Shown here piece by piece: positions 27,564 through 37,229 of a DNA stretch of 64,000 bases. Numbering within the stretch: the first letter of the stretch is position 1; each line of letters starts with the position of its first letter. The stretch covers positions 1,399,501 to 1,463,500 of the forward strand of contig NZ_CP094846.1 of NCBI RefSeq assembly GCF_022832975.1. Reading direction: 5' to 3'. The notes under the pieces were generated by a model. The model had not been told where the DNA came from. It saw nothing but the letters and a program-made list of their open reading frames with translations, and searched no databases. The position numbers and the translations under genes are program-made. This stretch comes from Ornithobacterium rhinotracheale. Its GTDB lineage: Bacteria; Bacteroidota; Bacteroidia; Flavobacteriales; Weeksellaceae.

Positions 27564-27671
27564 TTAAACTTATATCATTAAAATCATTGAAAAACCGAAT
27601 TTTAGCCTTAAAATCCTTTGTTTTAAATTGAGATTTCTTAATTTCGCCGCCGAATCATTTAAACTGTAATC

Positions 27672-28178
27672 ATGATTAAAAAATCCTACTATATTTTACT
27701 TTCAGTTTTATTATTAAGTGCTTGTGGCTCTTTTCACCGAATCAATAAAAACCGCCATACGACTTTTAAAAAAACTAAAGTGGACAATAGCGTGAGTGGT
27801 CGCGCGAGAACGGTTCTTAACGAAGCGCATTACTATTTCGGGACACCATATAAATATGGCGGAACGACTAAAAAAGGCATGGATTGTTCGGGATTACTTT
27901 GGAATTCGTACCAAAAAGTAAATATTCAGCTGCCACGCGTTTCTCGTGAGCAAGCGGAATATGGTATGAAAGTTAAATTAAAAAATGTTCAGCCTGGAGA
28001 TGCGGTTTTCTTCAATACATCGGGTAGTGGGATTTCGCACGCAGGCATCGTAGACCGAGTTTCTGGCGGCGAGATTTTCTTTATCCACGCATCTTCCTCA
28101 AAAGGAGTAATGGTGAGCTCGCTCGAAGAGCCTTATTGGAAAAAAAGATTTGTAAAAGCAGTGCGCTACTTGCACTAA
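27672..28178 (+). CDS. NlpC/P60 family lipoprotein (cell-wall endopeptidase)
   Basis: A 168-residue lipoprotein (signal peptide ending LLSAC, Cys18) with one NlpC/P60 domain, which cuts gamma-D-Glu-meso-diaminopimelate links in peptidoglycan. Catalytic residues: Cys72 in GMDCSGL, His123 in SHAGIV and His139 in FFIHASS. A short basic linker (residues 21-40) separates anchor and domain. It is convergent with the ClC channel gene and overlaps it by four bases. Spr/MepS-like enzymes in E. coli have the same layout. Confidence 0.93.
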   Translation: MIKKSYYILLSVLLLSACGSFHRINKNRHTTFKKTKVDNSVSGRARTVLNEAHYYFGTPYKYGGTTKKGMDCSGLLWNSYQKVNIQLPRVSREQAEYGMKVKLKNVQPGDAVFFNTSGSGISHAGIVDRVSGGEIFFIHASSSKGVMVSSLEEPYWKKRFVKAVRYLH

Positions 28179-29986
28179 ATATTGGTATAATCCAATTCTT
28201 TTAATTTTTTGCGATAAAGGTTTAGTAATTTAGATTTGGAAATAAATCCAATGAATTCTTTGTCGTTTAACACTGGCAAAACCCAAGAGCCCGTTTCTTC
28301 AAATTTCTGAAGAATGGTTTTTGGGTTATCTTTTCCTTTGATGATGATGGCTGGCGGTGCTGTGGTGAGATCCATGATGGGCATTGTTCCATATTGTTGC
28401 ACTTCAAACAATGTTTTTCGGTATTCGTTTACATTGACTACACCTATGAATTCATAATTTTCATTAATCACGGGAAAAACATTTCTTTTACTCATTTCTA
28501 CTAAACGAACGAGTGCTCCTAAGTAATCAGATTTCTTCAATTTATGAACATTGGTTTCCGTGATTTCATCAATATTCATATCGATTAAAATGTTGGAATC
28601 TTTGTCGTGTGTCGTAAGTTCGCCGCGTCGTGCCAATTCTTCTTTATAAAAAGGATATTTAAAATAGAATCTATTAATGCTAAATGCGATTACCACCACG
28701 AGCATAATCGGCACAATGAGCGTATACCCGTTACTGATTTCTGCAATTAGGAATATCGCCGTAAGTGGTGCGTGCAAAACACCTGCAAGCAATCCGCTCA
28801 TTCCAACAAGACTAAAGTTTACTTCGCTGACATTGAACCCAAAGAGGTTTAAAAATTTGGCAAAACCATTTCCGAGCGTACAGCCCACAAATAACGAAGG
28901 TCCGAAAATACCTGCCACGCCACCAGCTCCCAGAGTAGTCGCTGTGGCAATGGTTTTAAGAGCACCAATGCTCAATATAAAAATCACAATGGTTATTGGA
29001 TTGTAAAATTGCTGAAAATAGGTATTCATCATTAAAATATCGCCATTTCCGCGCAACATTTCATTCATTTGTTCGGCGCCTTCGCCAAAGATAGGAGGAA
29101 AGAAAAATGTGATCACTCCGATTGATAATCCGCCTAAAATAATCTTTAAAAAAGGAGAATTATTTTTCTTAAAATATCGCTCAGTAAATTTATACATAAT
29201 CGTAAACGACACCGATGCAAAACCCGAAAAAACGCCTAATAATACATAATAAGGAATGGCACTTACTTGAAATTCGCCAATGATACGCACAGGAAAAATT
29301 ACATCGTTATCATTAAAGAAATATGAAATCGTAATCGCTGAAATAGAGGAGAGTAGGAGCGGAATCATAGAGCCAAGTGTAAAGTCTAAAGCAAAAACTT
29401 CAATGGCGAAAACAATCGCTGCCATAGGTGCTTTGAACAACGAAGACATCGCCCCCACTGCGGCGCACCCAATTAGGAGTACACGCGTTTTTCTATCCAT
29501 TTTAAAGTATTCGGCGATTTTGGTGGTAAGTGCAGCACCCGATACCACCGTAGGCCCCTCGAGCCCTCCTGAGCCACCTAAGCCCACCGTAAATGGCACC
29601 AAAATAAGCGAACTGTAGGTTTGGTATTTTTCTTTAAATGTTCCGTGATTGGTAATCGCTCGCAAGGTGGCAGGGATTCCTTGTATCACGGGTTGTTTTA
29701 TCACAAATCGTATGAATAAATAAGTGAAAAGCAATCCTAAACCTGGGAACAAAAAATAGTAATAATCGTATTTTCTAAACAAACCATGCATCAAAACATC
29801 ATTTACAAAAACAGTCATTTTAACGATGAGCAGGGCATAAATACCACTAATCAGCCCAATGATGAGTGCCAATAAATAGATGAACCTAAGCGGAGAAAAT
29901 ACATTATAACGCAATTTCTCTAGCCAGTGTTTTATCTTAATTACCAGCCTGATGTATGCAATACGATTAAATTTCTTGTGTGGCAT
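28175..29986 (-). CDS. ClC-type chloride channel/antiporter with CBS domains
   Basis: A 603-residue protein from ATG 29986 (MPHKKFNRI); the frame runs open further upstream, but there it crosses the aspS terminator. About 10-12 membrane helices carry the ClC selectivity motifs GSGGLEGPTV (with the gating Glu) and LGAGGVAGIFGPSLFVG. Residues from about 450 on form two CBS domains (SDYLGALVRLVEMSKRNVFPVI; PKTILQKFEETGSWVLPVLND), which in relatives bind adenine nucleotides. The presence of the gating Glu suggests a chloride/proton exchanger. Overlaps the NlpC gene by four bases. Confidence 0.93.
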   Translation of the reverse strand: MPHKKFNRIAYIRLVIKIKHWLEKLRYNVFSPLRFIYLLALIIGLISGIYALLIVKMTVFVNDVLMHGLFRKYDYYYFLFPGLGLLFTYLFIRFVIKQPVIQGIPATLRAITNHGTFKEKYQTYSSLILVPFTVGLGGSGGLEGPTVVSGAALTTKIAEYFKMDRKTRVLLIGCAAVGAMSSLFKAPMAAIVFAIEVFALDFTLGSMIPLLLSSISAITISYFFNDNDVIFPVRIIGEFQVSAIPYYVLLGVFSGFASVSFTIMYKFTERYFKKNNSPFLKIILGGLSIGVITFFFPPIFGEGAEQMNEMLRGNGDILMMNTYFQQFYNPITIVIFILSIGALKTIATATTLGAGGVAGIFGPSLFVGCTLGNGFAKFLNLFGFNVSEVNFSLVGMSGLLAGVLHAPLTAIFLIAEISNGYTLIVPIMLVVVIAFSINRFYFKYPFYKEELARRGELTTHDKDSNILIDMNIDEITETNVHKLKKSDYLGALVRLVEMSKRNVFPVINENYEFIGVVNVNEYRKTLFEVQQYGTMPIMDLTTAPPAIIIKGKDNPKTILQKFEETGSWVLPVLNDKEFIGFISKSKLLNLYRKKLKELDYTNI

Positions 29987-29996
29987 ATTTAAAATT

Positions 29997-30036
29997 AAAA
30001 CTCGTGAAACTTTAAAAAAAAAGCCACACGAGTTTT
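29997..30036 (-). terminator. Terminator between aspS and the ClC gene
   Basis: 10-bp stem AAAACTCGTG/CACGAGTTTT with a 20-base loop, 32 bases after the aspS stop. It supports starting the ClC gene at 29986. Confidence 0.7.
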
Positions 30037-30067
30037 TATCATTCAAAATTTATAAAAAAACAGATTT

Positions 30068-31849
30068 TTATTGATTTTCTTCTCTCGCTGCTTTTGCCTT
30101 TTTCTCTTGAACATCCAAGAAAAGCTCATCTAGCTGTTCTTTGGCAATAGGGGCAGGGGCATCAATCATTACATCACGACCACTATTGTTTTTAGGGAAA
30201 GCGATGTAATCTCTAATCGTTTCAGAACCGTCTAAAATAGAAACTAAACGATCGAAACCAAAAGCGATACCACCATGTGGCGGTGCTCCGTATTCAAAAG
30301 CATTCATCAAGAACCCGAATTGAGCTTTGGCTTCTTCATCGGTAAAGCCAAGTAGTTCAAACATTTGGCTTTGTAAATCTTTATTAAAGATTCTGATGGA
30401 ACCTCCACCTATTTCGTTTCCGTTTAATACCAAATCATACGCATTGGCACGCACTTCACCTGGAGCGGTTTTTAATTTCTCGATATCTTCAGGTTTTGGC
30501 GAAGTAAATGGGTGGTGCATTGCGTGGTAGCGACCAGTGTCATCATCCCACTCAAGCAATGGAAAATCTACTACCCAAAGCGGCGCAAATTCGTCTGGTT
30601 TTCTAAGCCCTAAACGATTTCCAAGCTCCATACGCAACGCCGAAAGTTGCGGGCGCACCTTGTTTGCATCTCCAGACAAAATTAGGATTAAATCACCTTT
30701 TTCTGCTTGGCATTTTTCTGCAATTTTCTTTAAATCTTCTTCGTCATAGAATTTATTTACAGACGAAGTATAAGTTCCGTCTTCTTGGTATTTCACCCAA
30801 ACCATACCTGCGGCTCCGATTTGTGGTCTTTTCACGAAATTGGTAAGTTCATCAATCTGTTTGCGTGTATAGTCTGCACAGCCTTTTACATTGATTCCTA
30901 CAACAAGTTCTGCCTCGTTGAAGATTTTAAAATCTTTGTGCTGAGTTACTTCGTTTAGCTCACAAAACTCCATGCCGAAACGGATATCTGGCTTGTCGTT
31001 TCCATAGCGTTTCATGGCTTCTTGGTAGCTCATTCTTGGGAATTTGCCTACCTCTAAACCTTTGATATCCTTTAATAAATACTGTGTTAAGCCCTCAAAT
31101 ACATTTAAAATATCTTCTTGCTCTACAAACGACATTTCACAATCGATTTGTGTAAACTCTGGCTGACGGTCGGCACGCAAATCTTCATCTCTAAAACATT
31201 TCACAATTTGGAAATATTTATCCAAACCACCCACCATCAAAAGTTGTTTGAAAGTCTGCGGAGATTGTGGCAATGCATAAAACTGACCAGGGTTCATGCG
31301 AGATGGCACTACGAAATCTCTTGCACCTTCTGGCGTAGACTTAATTAAAACAGGAGTTTCTACTTCAATAAAGCCCTCATCAGAGAGGTATTGTCTTATC
31401 TTTTGAGCCACTTGGTGGCGGAAGATTAATTTATTCTTTACAGGGTTTCTGCGAATGTCCAGATAGCGGTATTTCATTCTCAGCTCATCGCCTCCATCGG
31501 TTTCATTTTCAATGGTGAAGGGGGGGAGCTTGGCGGTGTTTAAAATCTCAAGCGAATCGATTAAAATTTCAATCTCTCCCGTGGGGATATTAGGGTTTTT
31601 GGACTCTCGCTCTAGCACCTCACCCGAAACTTTTATCACAAATTCGCGCCCAAGTTTTCTTGCTTTTTCAAACAAAGATTTATCCGTGCGCGCCTCATCA
31701 AGTACCAACTGAGTGATGCCGTAGCGGTCTCGCAAATCTATCCACATTAAAAATCCTTTATCTCTAATGCCTTGCACCCAGCCACTGAGTTCTACTCTTT
31801 CTCCTTTATGGCTTAAATTAAGCGCACCGTTGGTATGTGTTCTATACAT
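30068..31849 (-). CDS. aspS: Aspartyl-tRNA synthetase
   Basis: Class II synthetase of 593 residues that charges tRNA-Asp. The N-terminal anticodon-binding OB fold includes [26 protein letters not shown]; the catalytic core has [16 protein letters not shown] (motif 2) and [15 protein letters not shown] (motif 3); the bacterial GAD insert lies between them. A C7 run (31520-31526) codes for two Pro in LPPF. The acidic-basic C-terminal tail ([14 protein letters not shown]) is typical in the class. Own promoter box and terminator. Confidence 0.98.
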   Translation of the reverse strand: MYRTHTNGALNLSHKGERVELSGWVQGIRDKGFLMWIDLRDRYGITQLVLDEARTDKSLFEKARKLGREFVIKVSGEVLERESKNPNIPTGEIEILIDSLEILNTAKLPPFTIENETDGGDELRMKYRYLDIRRNPVKNKLIFRHQVAQKIRQYLSDEGFIEVETPVLIKSTPEGARDFVVPSRMNPGQFYALPQSPQTFKQLLMVGGLDKYFQIVKCFRDEDLRADRQPEFTQIDCEMSFVEQEDILNVFEGLTQYLLKDIKGLEVGKFPRMSYQEAMKRYGNDKPDIRFGMEFCELNEVTQHKDFKIFNEAELVVGINVKGCADYTRKQIDELTNFVKRPQIGAAGMVWVKYQEDGTYTSSVNKFYDEEDLKKIAEKCQAEKGDLILILSGDANKVRPQLSALRMELGNRLGLRKPDEFAPLWVVDFPLLEWDDDTGRYHAMHHPFTSPKPEDIEKLKTAPGEVRANAYDLVLNGNEIGGGSIRIFNKDLQSQMFELLGFTDEEAKAQFGFLMNAFEYGAPPHGGIAFGFDRLVSILDGSETIRDYIAFPKNNSGRDVMIDAPAPIAKEQLDELFLDVQEKKAKAAREENQ

Positions 31850-31876
31850 TTTTTAACTGAATTTATTTTGATTGCA

Positions 31877-31884
31877 CAAAAATA
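31877..31884 (-). promoter_or_regulatory. -7 promoter box of aspS (TATTTTTG)
   Basis: Exact TAnnTTTG on the minus strand, 27 bases before the aspS ATG; -33 element unclear. Confidence 0.5.
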
Positions 31885-31930
31885 CGCTTTCTGTAGTATA
31901 ATTAAAAAACTTAGTGCGTAAAATTTAGTT

Positions 31931-32875
31931 TTAGCCTATATTTTGGGGTAAATTTTGTCTTGCTTGATTGAACTCAGAAATTAAATTTTCCATGATTTTC
32001 TTTACGGGCAAAATCTCGTGAATCATCGAGGCACATTGCCCAATTTCGAGCATTCCCTCGGCGGTGTCGCCCTCAAACATACCCAGTTTTGCACGCCCCG
32101 TGCCTTTCAATTTTTCTAAATCTTCTGGCGTAGCATGCTGAGCATAAGCCTTTAAAATTTCTTGATAAAAAGGATTTTTAATCAATCGCACCGAACCGAT
32201 TTCTTTCAGCGTTAAATCCGTTCCGCCCTCGTCGGTTTTTAAAATTTCATTTTTAAAATTGAGGTGCGCAGAAGATTCTTCGCTCATCACAAAACGCGTC
32301 CCGATTTGCACGCCCTCTGCCCCCAAAACCATGGCTGCCAATATTTGCTGCCCCGTGGCAATTCCGCCTGCGGCAATCAGCGGTACTTGAATCGCTTTTT
32401 TTACTTCTGGAATTAGGCAAAAAGTCGTAGTTTCTTCTCTGCCATTATGTCCACCTGCCTCAAAGCCTTCTGCCACAATGGCGTCCACGCCTGCTTCTTG
32501 CGATTTAAGTGCAAATTTAACACTCGATACTACATGCGCTACCTTAACACCTTCTTTTTTAAGCGTTTCAGTCCACTTTTTGGGGCTTCCCGCCGAGGTA
32601 AAAACCACAGGAACCTTTAACCTTAAAATACTTTCCACATGTTCCTCGATATTGGGGTAGAGTAGTGGTAAATTTACTCCAAATGGCTGATTTGTAGATT
32701 CTTTACATTTTTTAATGTGATATTGTAACACATCGGGGTACATACTGCCAGCTCCCAAAATTCCGAGCCCGCCTGCGTTTGAGACTGCAGAAACGAGTTC
32801 CCAGCCGCTAGCCCACACCATACCGCCCTGAACAATAGGGTGTTGTATATTAAATAATTGACAAATTCTATTCAT
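31931..32875 (-). CDS. Nitronate monooxygenase / FabK-like flavoprotein
   Basis: A 314-residue FMN-binding TIM barrel of the nitronate monooxygenase/FabK family. Visible motifs: HPIVQGGMVWASGWELVSAVSNAGGLGILGAG-type N-terminus, the conserved AEGFEAGGHNG with the catalytic-region His, and the phosphate-binding LIAAGGIATGQQI and GAEGVQIGTRF. The family includes detoxifying nitronate oxidases and enoyl-ACP reductases; sequence alone does not tell which. No partner gene is close; aspS follows on the same strand after 80 bases but has its own promoter box. Confidence 0.85.
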   Translation of the reverse strand: MNRICQLFNIQHPIVQGGMVWASGWELVSAVSNAGGLGILGAGSMYPDVLQYHIKKCKESTNQPFGVNLPLLYPNIEEHVESILRLKVPVVFTSAGSPKKWTETLKKEGVKVAHVVSSVKFALKSQEAGVDAIVAEGFEAGGHNGREETTTFCLIPEVKKAIQVPLIAAGGIATGQQILAAMVLGAEGVQIGTRFVMSEESSAHLNFKNEILKTDEGGTDLTLKEIGSVRLIKNPFYQEILKAYAQHATPEDLEKLKGTGRAKLGMFEGDTAEGMLEIGQCASMIHEILPVKKIMENLISEFNQARQNLPQNIG

Positions 32876-32954
32876 TTTTCTTGTTGATTTTCAAGGGCTA
32901 AGTTAGTGATTTTTTTCCTTTGGCAGATTTTTTGTTTAAATAAATGACGATGTT

Positions 32955-32986
32955 TTTGAAAATCAGCAAAACATCTTTTATTTTTG
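32955..32986 (+). promoter_or_regulatory. Promoter of the DUF2795 gene
   Basis: TTTG (32955-32958), 20-base spacer, TATTTTTG (32979-32986): a full match to the Bacteroidota -33/-7 consensus, 23 bases before the ATG. Confidence 0.75.
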
Positions 32987-33009
32987 CAAAAAATTAATAT
33001 ATAAATATT

Positions 33010-33231
33010 ATGTATTGGACATTAGAATTAGCCTCTTATTTGAGCGATGCGCCGTGGCCTGCCACTAAGGATGAATTAATTGATTACGCCATTAGAACAG
33101 GTGCGCCACTGGAGGTAGTAGAGAATTTACAGTCTATCGAAGATGAGGGAGACCAGTATGAATCTATCCAAGAAATTTGGGCAGATTACCCAACTGATGA
33201 TGATTTCCTCTGGAACGAAGACGAATATTAA
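33010..33231 (+). CDS. DUF2795 domain protein
   Basis: A 73-residue acidic protein with the DUF2795 pattern: MYWTLELASYLSDAPWPATKDELIDYAIRTGAP, then EVVENLQSIEDEGDQYESIQEIW. The fold is expected to be small and helical; function unknown. No signal peptide. It has one of the clearest promoters in the window and its own terminator, so it is expressed as a single gene, probably strongly. It sits before secA in the same direction but is not cotranscribed with it if the terminator works. Confidence 0.88.
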   Translation: MYWTLELASYLSDAPWPATKDELIDYAIRTGAPLEVVENLQSIEDEGDQYESIQEIWADYPTDDDFLWNEDEY

Positions 33232-33246
33232 AATCAAGGAACCTTG

Positions 33247-33275
33247 AACCCTCTGAAAATTTACGAGGGTTTTTG
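33247..33275 (+). terminator. Intrinsic terminator after DUF2795
   Basis: AACCCTC (33247-33253) pairs with GAGGGTT (33265-33271), followed by T residues. Confidence 0.8.
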
Positions 33276-33319
33276 TGTTTTTTAGTCAGTTGAATTTTAA
33301 AACAAATTATAAATAAATT

Positions 33320-33340
33320 TTGAGCGATGCATTCGCTCAA
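33320..33340. promoter_or_regulatory. 21-bp palindrome before secA
   Basis: TTGAGCGA (33320-33327) and TCGCTCAA (33333-33340) flank TGCAT. It ends 16 bases before the chosen secA ATG and overlaps a promoter-like TAAATTTTG (33314-33322). It could be a DNA operator at the transcription start or a hairpin in the leader. Confidence 0.55.
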
Positions 33341-33356
33341 GTATAGCCAAAAAATT

Positions 33357-36300
33357 ATGGGTTTTTTAGATAAAATATTAAAGAGTTTCCTTGGAGATAA
33401 AAACGAAAAGGATGTAAAAGAACTAAGAAAAATTGTGGATCAAGTCCTTGCGGAAGAAGCAAAGCTTGAAAATCTCTCAATTGATGAATTGAGAGCTAAA
33501 ACACAAGAGTTTAAAGCAAAAATTAAGGAAGCAACCAAAACGCAAGACGAGAAAATTGCAGAGTTGAAAGCGAAGGTTGAAGACCTTGAAAACATTGATG
33601 AGAAAGATGCAATTTTTGCTGAAATCGATGCGCTGAATGCAGAAAAATACAGATTAGAAGAAGGTGTTTTAGAAGAAATTTTACCACAAGCCTTTGCGGT
33701 GGTTAAGGAAACGGCTAAAAGATTTTATCACAACGATACGCTGGAAGTTACAGCCACTCCATTTGATAGGGAACTTTCTGGTTCTAAGGATTATGTGAGA
33801 CTTGAAGGCGAAGACAAAGCCATCTGGAATACTTCTTGGGACGCAGCGGGAAAAGCCGTAAACTGGGACATGATTCACTATGATGTTCAGTTGATTGGTG
33901 GTACTGTATTGCACCAAGGTAAAATTGCAGAGATGCAAACAGGGGAGGGTAAAACGCTCGTGGCGACTTTACCACTTTACCTAAACGCATTGCCTGGTCG
34001 TGGGGTGCATGTGATTACTGTAAACGATTATTTGGCTAAGCGTGACTCGGCTTGGATTGGTCCATTGATGGAGTTCCATGGATTAAGCGTAGATTGTATC
34101 GACAATCACCAGCCAAACTCTGAAGGGCGTATCGCAGCCTACAAAAAAGACATTATTTATGGAACCAACAACGAATTTGGTTTCGACTATTTGAGAGATA
34201 ACATGGCGACTTCTACCGATCGTTTAGTTCAGCAAGAATTAAACTATGCGGTAATCGACGAGGTGGATTCTGTATTGATTGATGATGCGCGTACACCGCT
34301 CATTATTTCTGGTCCTGTGCCTCAAGGAGATCGCCAAGAATACGATATTTTAAAACCAAATATCGAGCAAATCGTAATGAAGCAAAGACAAGAATTATCT
34401 TCTGCTTTGAACGAGGCTAAAAAATTATGGAAAGATGGCGACAAAAAAGCGGCAGCTTTTGAAATGATGAAAGTTTACCGTGGATTGCCAAAATATAAAC
34501 CTTTAATTAAATTCTTGTCTGAAGAAGGTACTCGTACTCAATTACAAAAAACGGAGGCTTTCTATATGCAAGATAACAATCGTGAAATGTGGCAAATCGA
34601 TCAGCATTTGTATTTTACGATTGATGAGAAAAATAACCAAATCAACCTTACAGATAAAGGTATTGATTTCTTAACTCGTGGTTCTGAGGATCCAAACTTC
34701 TTTATCCTACCAGAAATCGGGGAGGAGGTTGCAAAAATTGAGCAAGAAGGGTTACCAAAAGAAGAAGAACACGCTAAGAAAGAAGAATTTTTTAGAGATT
34801 ACGCCATTAAATCTGAGCGTATCCACACGCTTCACCAATTATTGAAAGCCTACACTTTGTTTGAAAAAGATGTGGAATATGTCGTGATTGATGGACAAGT
34901 AAAAATCGTGGATGAGCAAACAGGGCGTATGATGGAAGGTCGTCGTTATTCAGACGGATTACACCAAGCACTTGAAGCCAAAGAGAATGTGAAAATCGAG
35001 GCAGCTACTCAGACTTTTGCTACGATTACTTTGCAGAACTACTTCAGAATGTATAACAAACTTTCTGGAATGACCGGTACTGCGGAAACCGAAGCAGGAG
35101 AATTTTGGGAAATCTATAAATTAGATGTGGTAGCCATCCCAACCAATAAACCAATTGCGAGAGACGACCGCCAAGATTTAATTTATAAAACCAATCGTGA
35201 AAAATACAACGCGGTAATTGATGAGATTGTAAAACTATCTCAAGAAGAAAAAAGACCAGTCCTTGTGGGTACGACTTCGGTAGAGGTTTCTGAGTTATTG
35301 TCTAAAGCCTTAAAACTTAGAAAAATCGACCACAATGTGTTGAACGCAAAATTGCATAAGCAAGAAGCAGATGTGGTAGCAGAAGCAGGGCAACCTGGAA
35401 AAATCACTATTGCAACCAACATGGCAGGTCGTGGTACGGATATTAAAATTTCGGACGAAGTAAAAGAAGCTGGTGGTCTTGCCATCATCGGGACAGAAAG
35501 ACACGATTCTCGTCGTGTAGATAGACAGTTGCGTGGTCGTTCTGGGCGTCAAGGAGATGTAGGTAGCTCACAATTCTTTGTTTCGCTGGAAGATAGCTTG
35601 ATGCGTTTATTCGGTTCAGAAAGAATTTCAAAATTGATGGACCGCATGGGGCACAAAGAAGGAGATGTTTTACAACACTCTATGGTATCTAAATCAATCG
35701 AAAGAGCACAGAAAAAAGTAGAGGAAAACAACTTCGGAATCCGTAAAAGATTGCTTGAGTATGATGATGTGATGAATAAGCAGCGTGAAGTAATCTACAA
35801 ACGCCGTAAAAATGCCTTGAATGGTGAGCGTTTGGATACCGATATTGCCAACATGATTTTTGATACCGCTGCTGGAATCGTAAATCAGCATAGAAGTACT
35901 GGCGATTTTGAGGCATTTAAAATTGATTTGATTACGCATTTCACCATGGATTCGCCAGTAGATGAAAATGAATTCAAAAACGGCAATATTCAGAATTTAA
36001 TTGATAAAGTATATCATTCAGCGATTGAAGATTACAGAATCAAAGTTCAAACTACTGCCGAAAAAGCGTTCCCAGTGGTAGCAAATGTTTACGAAAATAG
36101 CGGACACCAATTCCAGAGAATTCAAGTTCCATTTACCGATGGAAACAGAAGTTTGATGATTGTGTCTGACCTTGAAAAAGCTTACAATACACAAGGAAAA
36201 CAGCTTTTAAAAGATTTTGAAAAGAGTGTAACTTTAGCATTAATCGATGAGCATTGGAAAGAGCACTTGCGCGACATGGATGATTTAAGACGCTCGGTAC

Positions 36301-36716
36301 AAAACGTAACTTATGAGCAAAAAGATCCAATCGTGGTGTACAAAGAAGAATCTTTCTACATGTTTAGAGATATGATTGATACAATCAACCGAGAAGTAGT
36401 TTCATTCTTGTTTAAAGGTGAATTGCCTACGCCAGATCCAGAACAGATTCAGCGAGCAAAACAACAACAAGAAGAGCGTACTCAAGCATCTCGCGGAAAC
36501 GATTTAAACGAAGGGCAAGAAGCGCAACAACAAGCTGCAGACCAAAGCCAAACTCCAAACTGGCAAAGCCAACAGTTGACACCAAGATATGTTATGAAAA
36601 TTGGTAGAAACGAAATCGTGAAAGTGAGAAATGTTCAAACAGGTAGAATCGAAGAAATGAAGTACAAAAAAGCTGAACCGCTTATCGAATCAGGCGAGTG
36701 GGTTTTAGATAAATAA
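33357..36716 (+). CDS. secA: Preprotein translocase ATPase SecA
   Basis: Motor ATPase that drives proteins through SecYEG. 1119 residues from ATG 33357 ([13 protein letters not shown], the usual start); an in-frame ATG at 33327 lies inside the palindrome and is less likely. Nucleotide motifs: [33 protein letters not shown] and the [13 protein letters not shown] helicase motif. The protein is longer than the 900-residue E. coli form owing to inserts, including about residues 60-100, normal for this phylum. The C-terminal zinc-binding Cys motif is absent; the end is instead a Gln-rich linker and a short beta domain ([11 protein letters not shown]). Confidence 0.98.
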   Translation: MGFLDKILKSFLGDKNEKDVKELRKIVDQVLAEEAKLENLSIDELRAKTQEFKAKIKEATKTQDEKIAELKAKVEDLENIDEKDAIFAEIDALNAEKYRLEEGVLEEILPQAFAVVKETAKRFYHNDTLEVTATPFDRELSGSKDYVRLEGEDKAIWNTSWDAAGKAVNWDMIHYDVQLIGGTVLHQGKIAEMQTGEGKTLVATLPLYLNALPGRGVHVITVNDYLAKRDSAWIGPLMEFHGLSVDCIDNHQPNSEGRIAAYKKDIIYGTNNEFGFDYLRDNMATSTDRLVQQELNYAVIDEVDSVLIDDARTPLIISGPVPQGDRQEYDILKPNIEQIVMKQRQELSSALNEAKKLWKDGDKKAAAFEMMKVYRGLPKYKPLIKFLSEEGTRTQLQKTEAFYMQDNNREMWQIDQHLYFTIDEKNNQINLTDKGIDFLTRGSEDPNFFILPEIGEEVAKIEQEGLPKEEEHAKKEEFFRDYAIKSERIHTLHQLLKAYTLFEKDVEYVVIDGQVKIVDEQTGRMMEGRRYSDGLHQALEAKENVKIEAATQTFATITLQNYFRMYNKLSGMTGTAETEAGEFWEIYKLDVVAIPTNKPIARDDRQDLIYKTNREKYNAVIDEIVKLSQEEKRPVLVGTTSVEVSELLSKALKLRKIDHNVLNAKLHKQEADVVAEAGQPGKITIATNMAGRGTDIKISDEVKEAGGLAIIGTERHDSRRVDRQLRGRSGRQGDVGSSQFFVSLEDSLMRLFGSERISKLMDRMGHKEGDVLQHSMVSKSIERAQKKVEENNFGIRKRLLEYDDVMNKQREVIYKRRKNALNGERLDTDIANMIFDTAAGIVNQHRSTGDFEAFKIDLITHFTMDSPVDENEFKNGNIQNLIDKVYHSAIEDYRIKVQTTAEKAFPVVANVYENSGHQFQRIQVPFTDGNRSLMIVSDLEKAYNTQGKQLLKDFEKSVTLALIDEHWKEHLRDMDDLRRSVQNVTYEQKDPIVVYKEESFYMFRDMIDTINREVVSFLFKGELPTPDPEQIQRAKQQQEERTQASRGNDLNEGQEAQQQAADQSQTPNWQSQQLTPRYVMKIGRNEIVKVRNVQTGRIEEMKYKKAEPLIESGEWVLDK

Positions 36717-36740
36717 AATTTCATTTCTTACCAAAATAGA

Positions 36741-36777
36741 AAATCCTTGTATGAATTTTTATACAAGGATTTTTTTA
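36741..36777 (+). terminator. Intrinsic terminator of secA
   Basis: 12-bp stem (36741-36752 with 36761-36772), eight-base loop and a run of T. Confidence 0.9.
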
Positions 36778-36812
36778 TAAATGAGTTAAATTAAGTATTC
36801 GTCATTTTTTAT

Positions 36813-36820
36813 TATATTTG
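36813..36820 (+). promoter_or_regulatory. -7 promoter box (TATATTTG)
   Basis: TAnnTTTG match 17 bases before a 28-codon open frame; no good -33 element. Confidence 0.45.
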
Positions 36821-36837
36821 TTTTAAAGAAAACTACT

Positions 36838-36924
36838 ATGATTTTTTGGCTAATTTTATACATATTGGGTGTTATATTCGGCATTTTTTTAGGATTAGAA
36901 GCTGCTAGAAATAACTTTAAATAA
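36838..36924 (+). CDS. Small glycine-zipper membrane peptide (28 aa)
   Basis: ATG 36838 to TAA 36924 encodes 28 residues: MIFWLILYILGVIFGIFLGLEAARNNFK. To stay within what the sequence shows, it is one hydrophobic helix with glycines at every fourth position (G11-x3-G15-x3-G19, written as GVIFGIFLG), then a short charged tail. This is the pattern of a helix that packs against itself or a partner in the membrane. A promoter box lies 17 bases upstream. An adjacent overlapping frame (36924-37007) also reads as a hydrophobic helix (IVLFVEIIASLLILLLL) without its own start, so the locus may once have coded a two-helix protein. Confidence 0.45.
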   Translation: MIFWLILYILGVIFGIFLGLEAARNNFK

Positions 36925-37020
36925 ATAAACAAACAGAAAACATTGTATTGTTTGTTGAGATTATTGCCAGTCTTTTAATTTTACTTCTTTTAAAATCAAA
37001 AAGATAAAGAAATAGCTGAT

Positions 37021-37121
37021 AAAAAAATCAATAAAGAAGGAGTTGATTTATGCCAGCGTTCCCCCTCCTGGACACTTTGCGTTGCCTAAGACTCTCCTTC
37101 ATAAACCTTAGGGGCATCATC
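37021..37121 (-). ncRNA. Candidate structured small RNA with kissing loops and terminator
   Basis: On the minus strand this block is much richer in G+C than its surroundings and folds well by hand. P1: 37113-37117 with 37050-37054. P2: 37107-37112 with 37085-37090, 16-base loop. P3: 37070-37075 with 37056-37062, one bulge. Terminator: 37043-37049 with 37025-37031, ending in a seven-U run (37021-37027). The P2 loop GAAGGAG (37094-37100) is exactly complementary to CUCCUUC (37036-37042) in the terminator loop, giving a possible 7-bp kissing contact. A promoter of the right form ends at 37125. No similar family is recalled with certainty; short frames on both strands look spurious. Confidence 0.6.
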
Positions 37122-37124
37122 GAG

Positions 37125-37158
37125 CATACATAAATCTTTTGTAAATCTTCAGCAAAAA
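37125..37158 (-). promoter_or_regulatory. Promoter of the candidate RNA
   Basis: Minus strand: TTTTTG (37153-37158), exactly 20 bases, then TATGTATG (37125-37132), one mismatch to TAnnTTTG. Initiation is expected near 37121-37118, where the folded region begins. The -33 element lies inside the dispersed repeat. Confidence 0.55.
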
Positions 37159-37174
37159 GTCTACCAGTTTAGAT
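37140..37174. repeat. 35-bp dispersed repeat, copy B
   Basis: 32 of 35 positions match 1672-1706. It covers the -33 region of the candidate RNA promoter and the bases upstream. Confidence 0.75.
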
Positions 37175-37229
37175 GTAAGATTAAGCTTTAGGAAATTTCT
37201 CATATGATGGGACAATTTCAAGTAAAAAA

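Noticed and set aside
31520-31526. C7/G7 runs in aspS, dnaX (41161-41167) and the RsmI-like gene (11288-11294) as phase-variable tracts
   Set aside because: They lie in essential or housekeeping genes where a frameshift would be lethal or costly; they are more likely simple Gly/Pro codon runs.
37050-37134. 28-codon open frame on the plus strand with a good GGAG before ATG
   Set aside because: The same bases are explained by paired stems of the candidate RNA on the minus strand; the GGAG is one side of the loop-loop pairing, and the peptide has no recognisable features.
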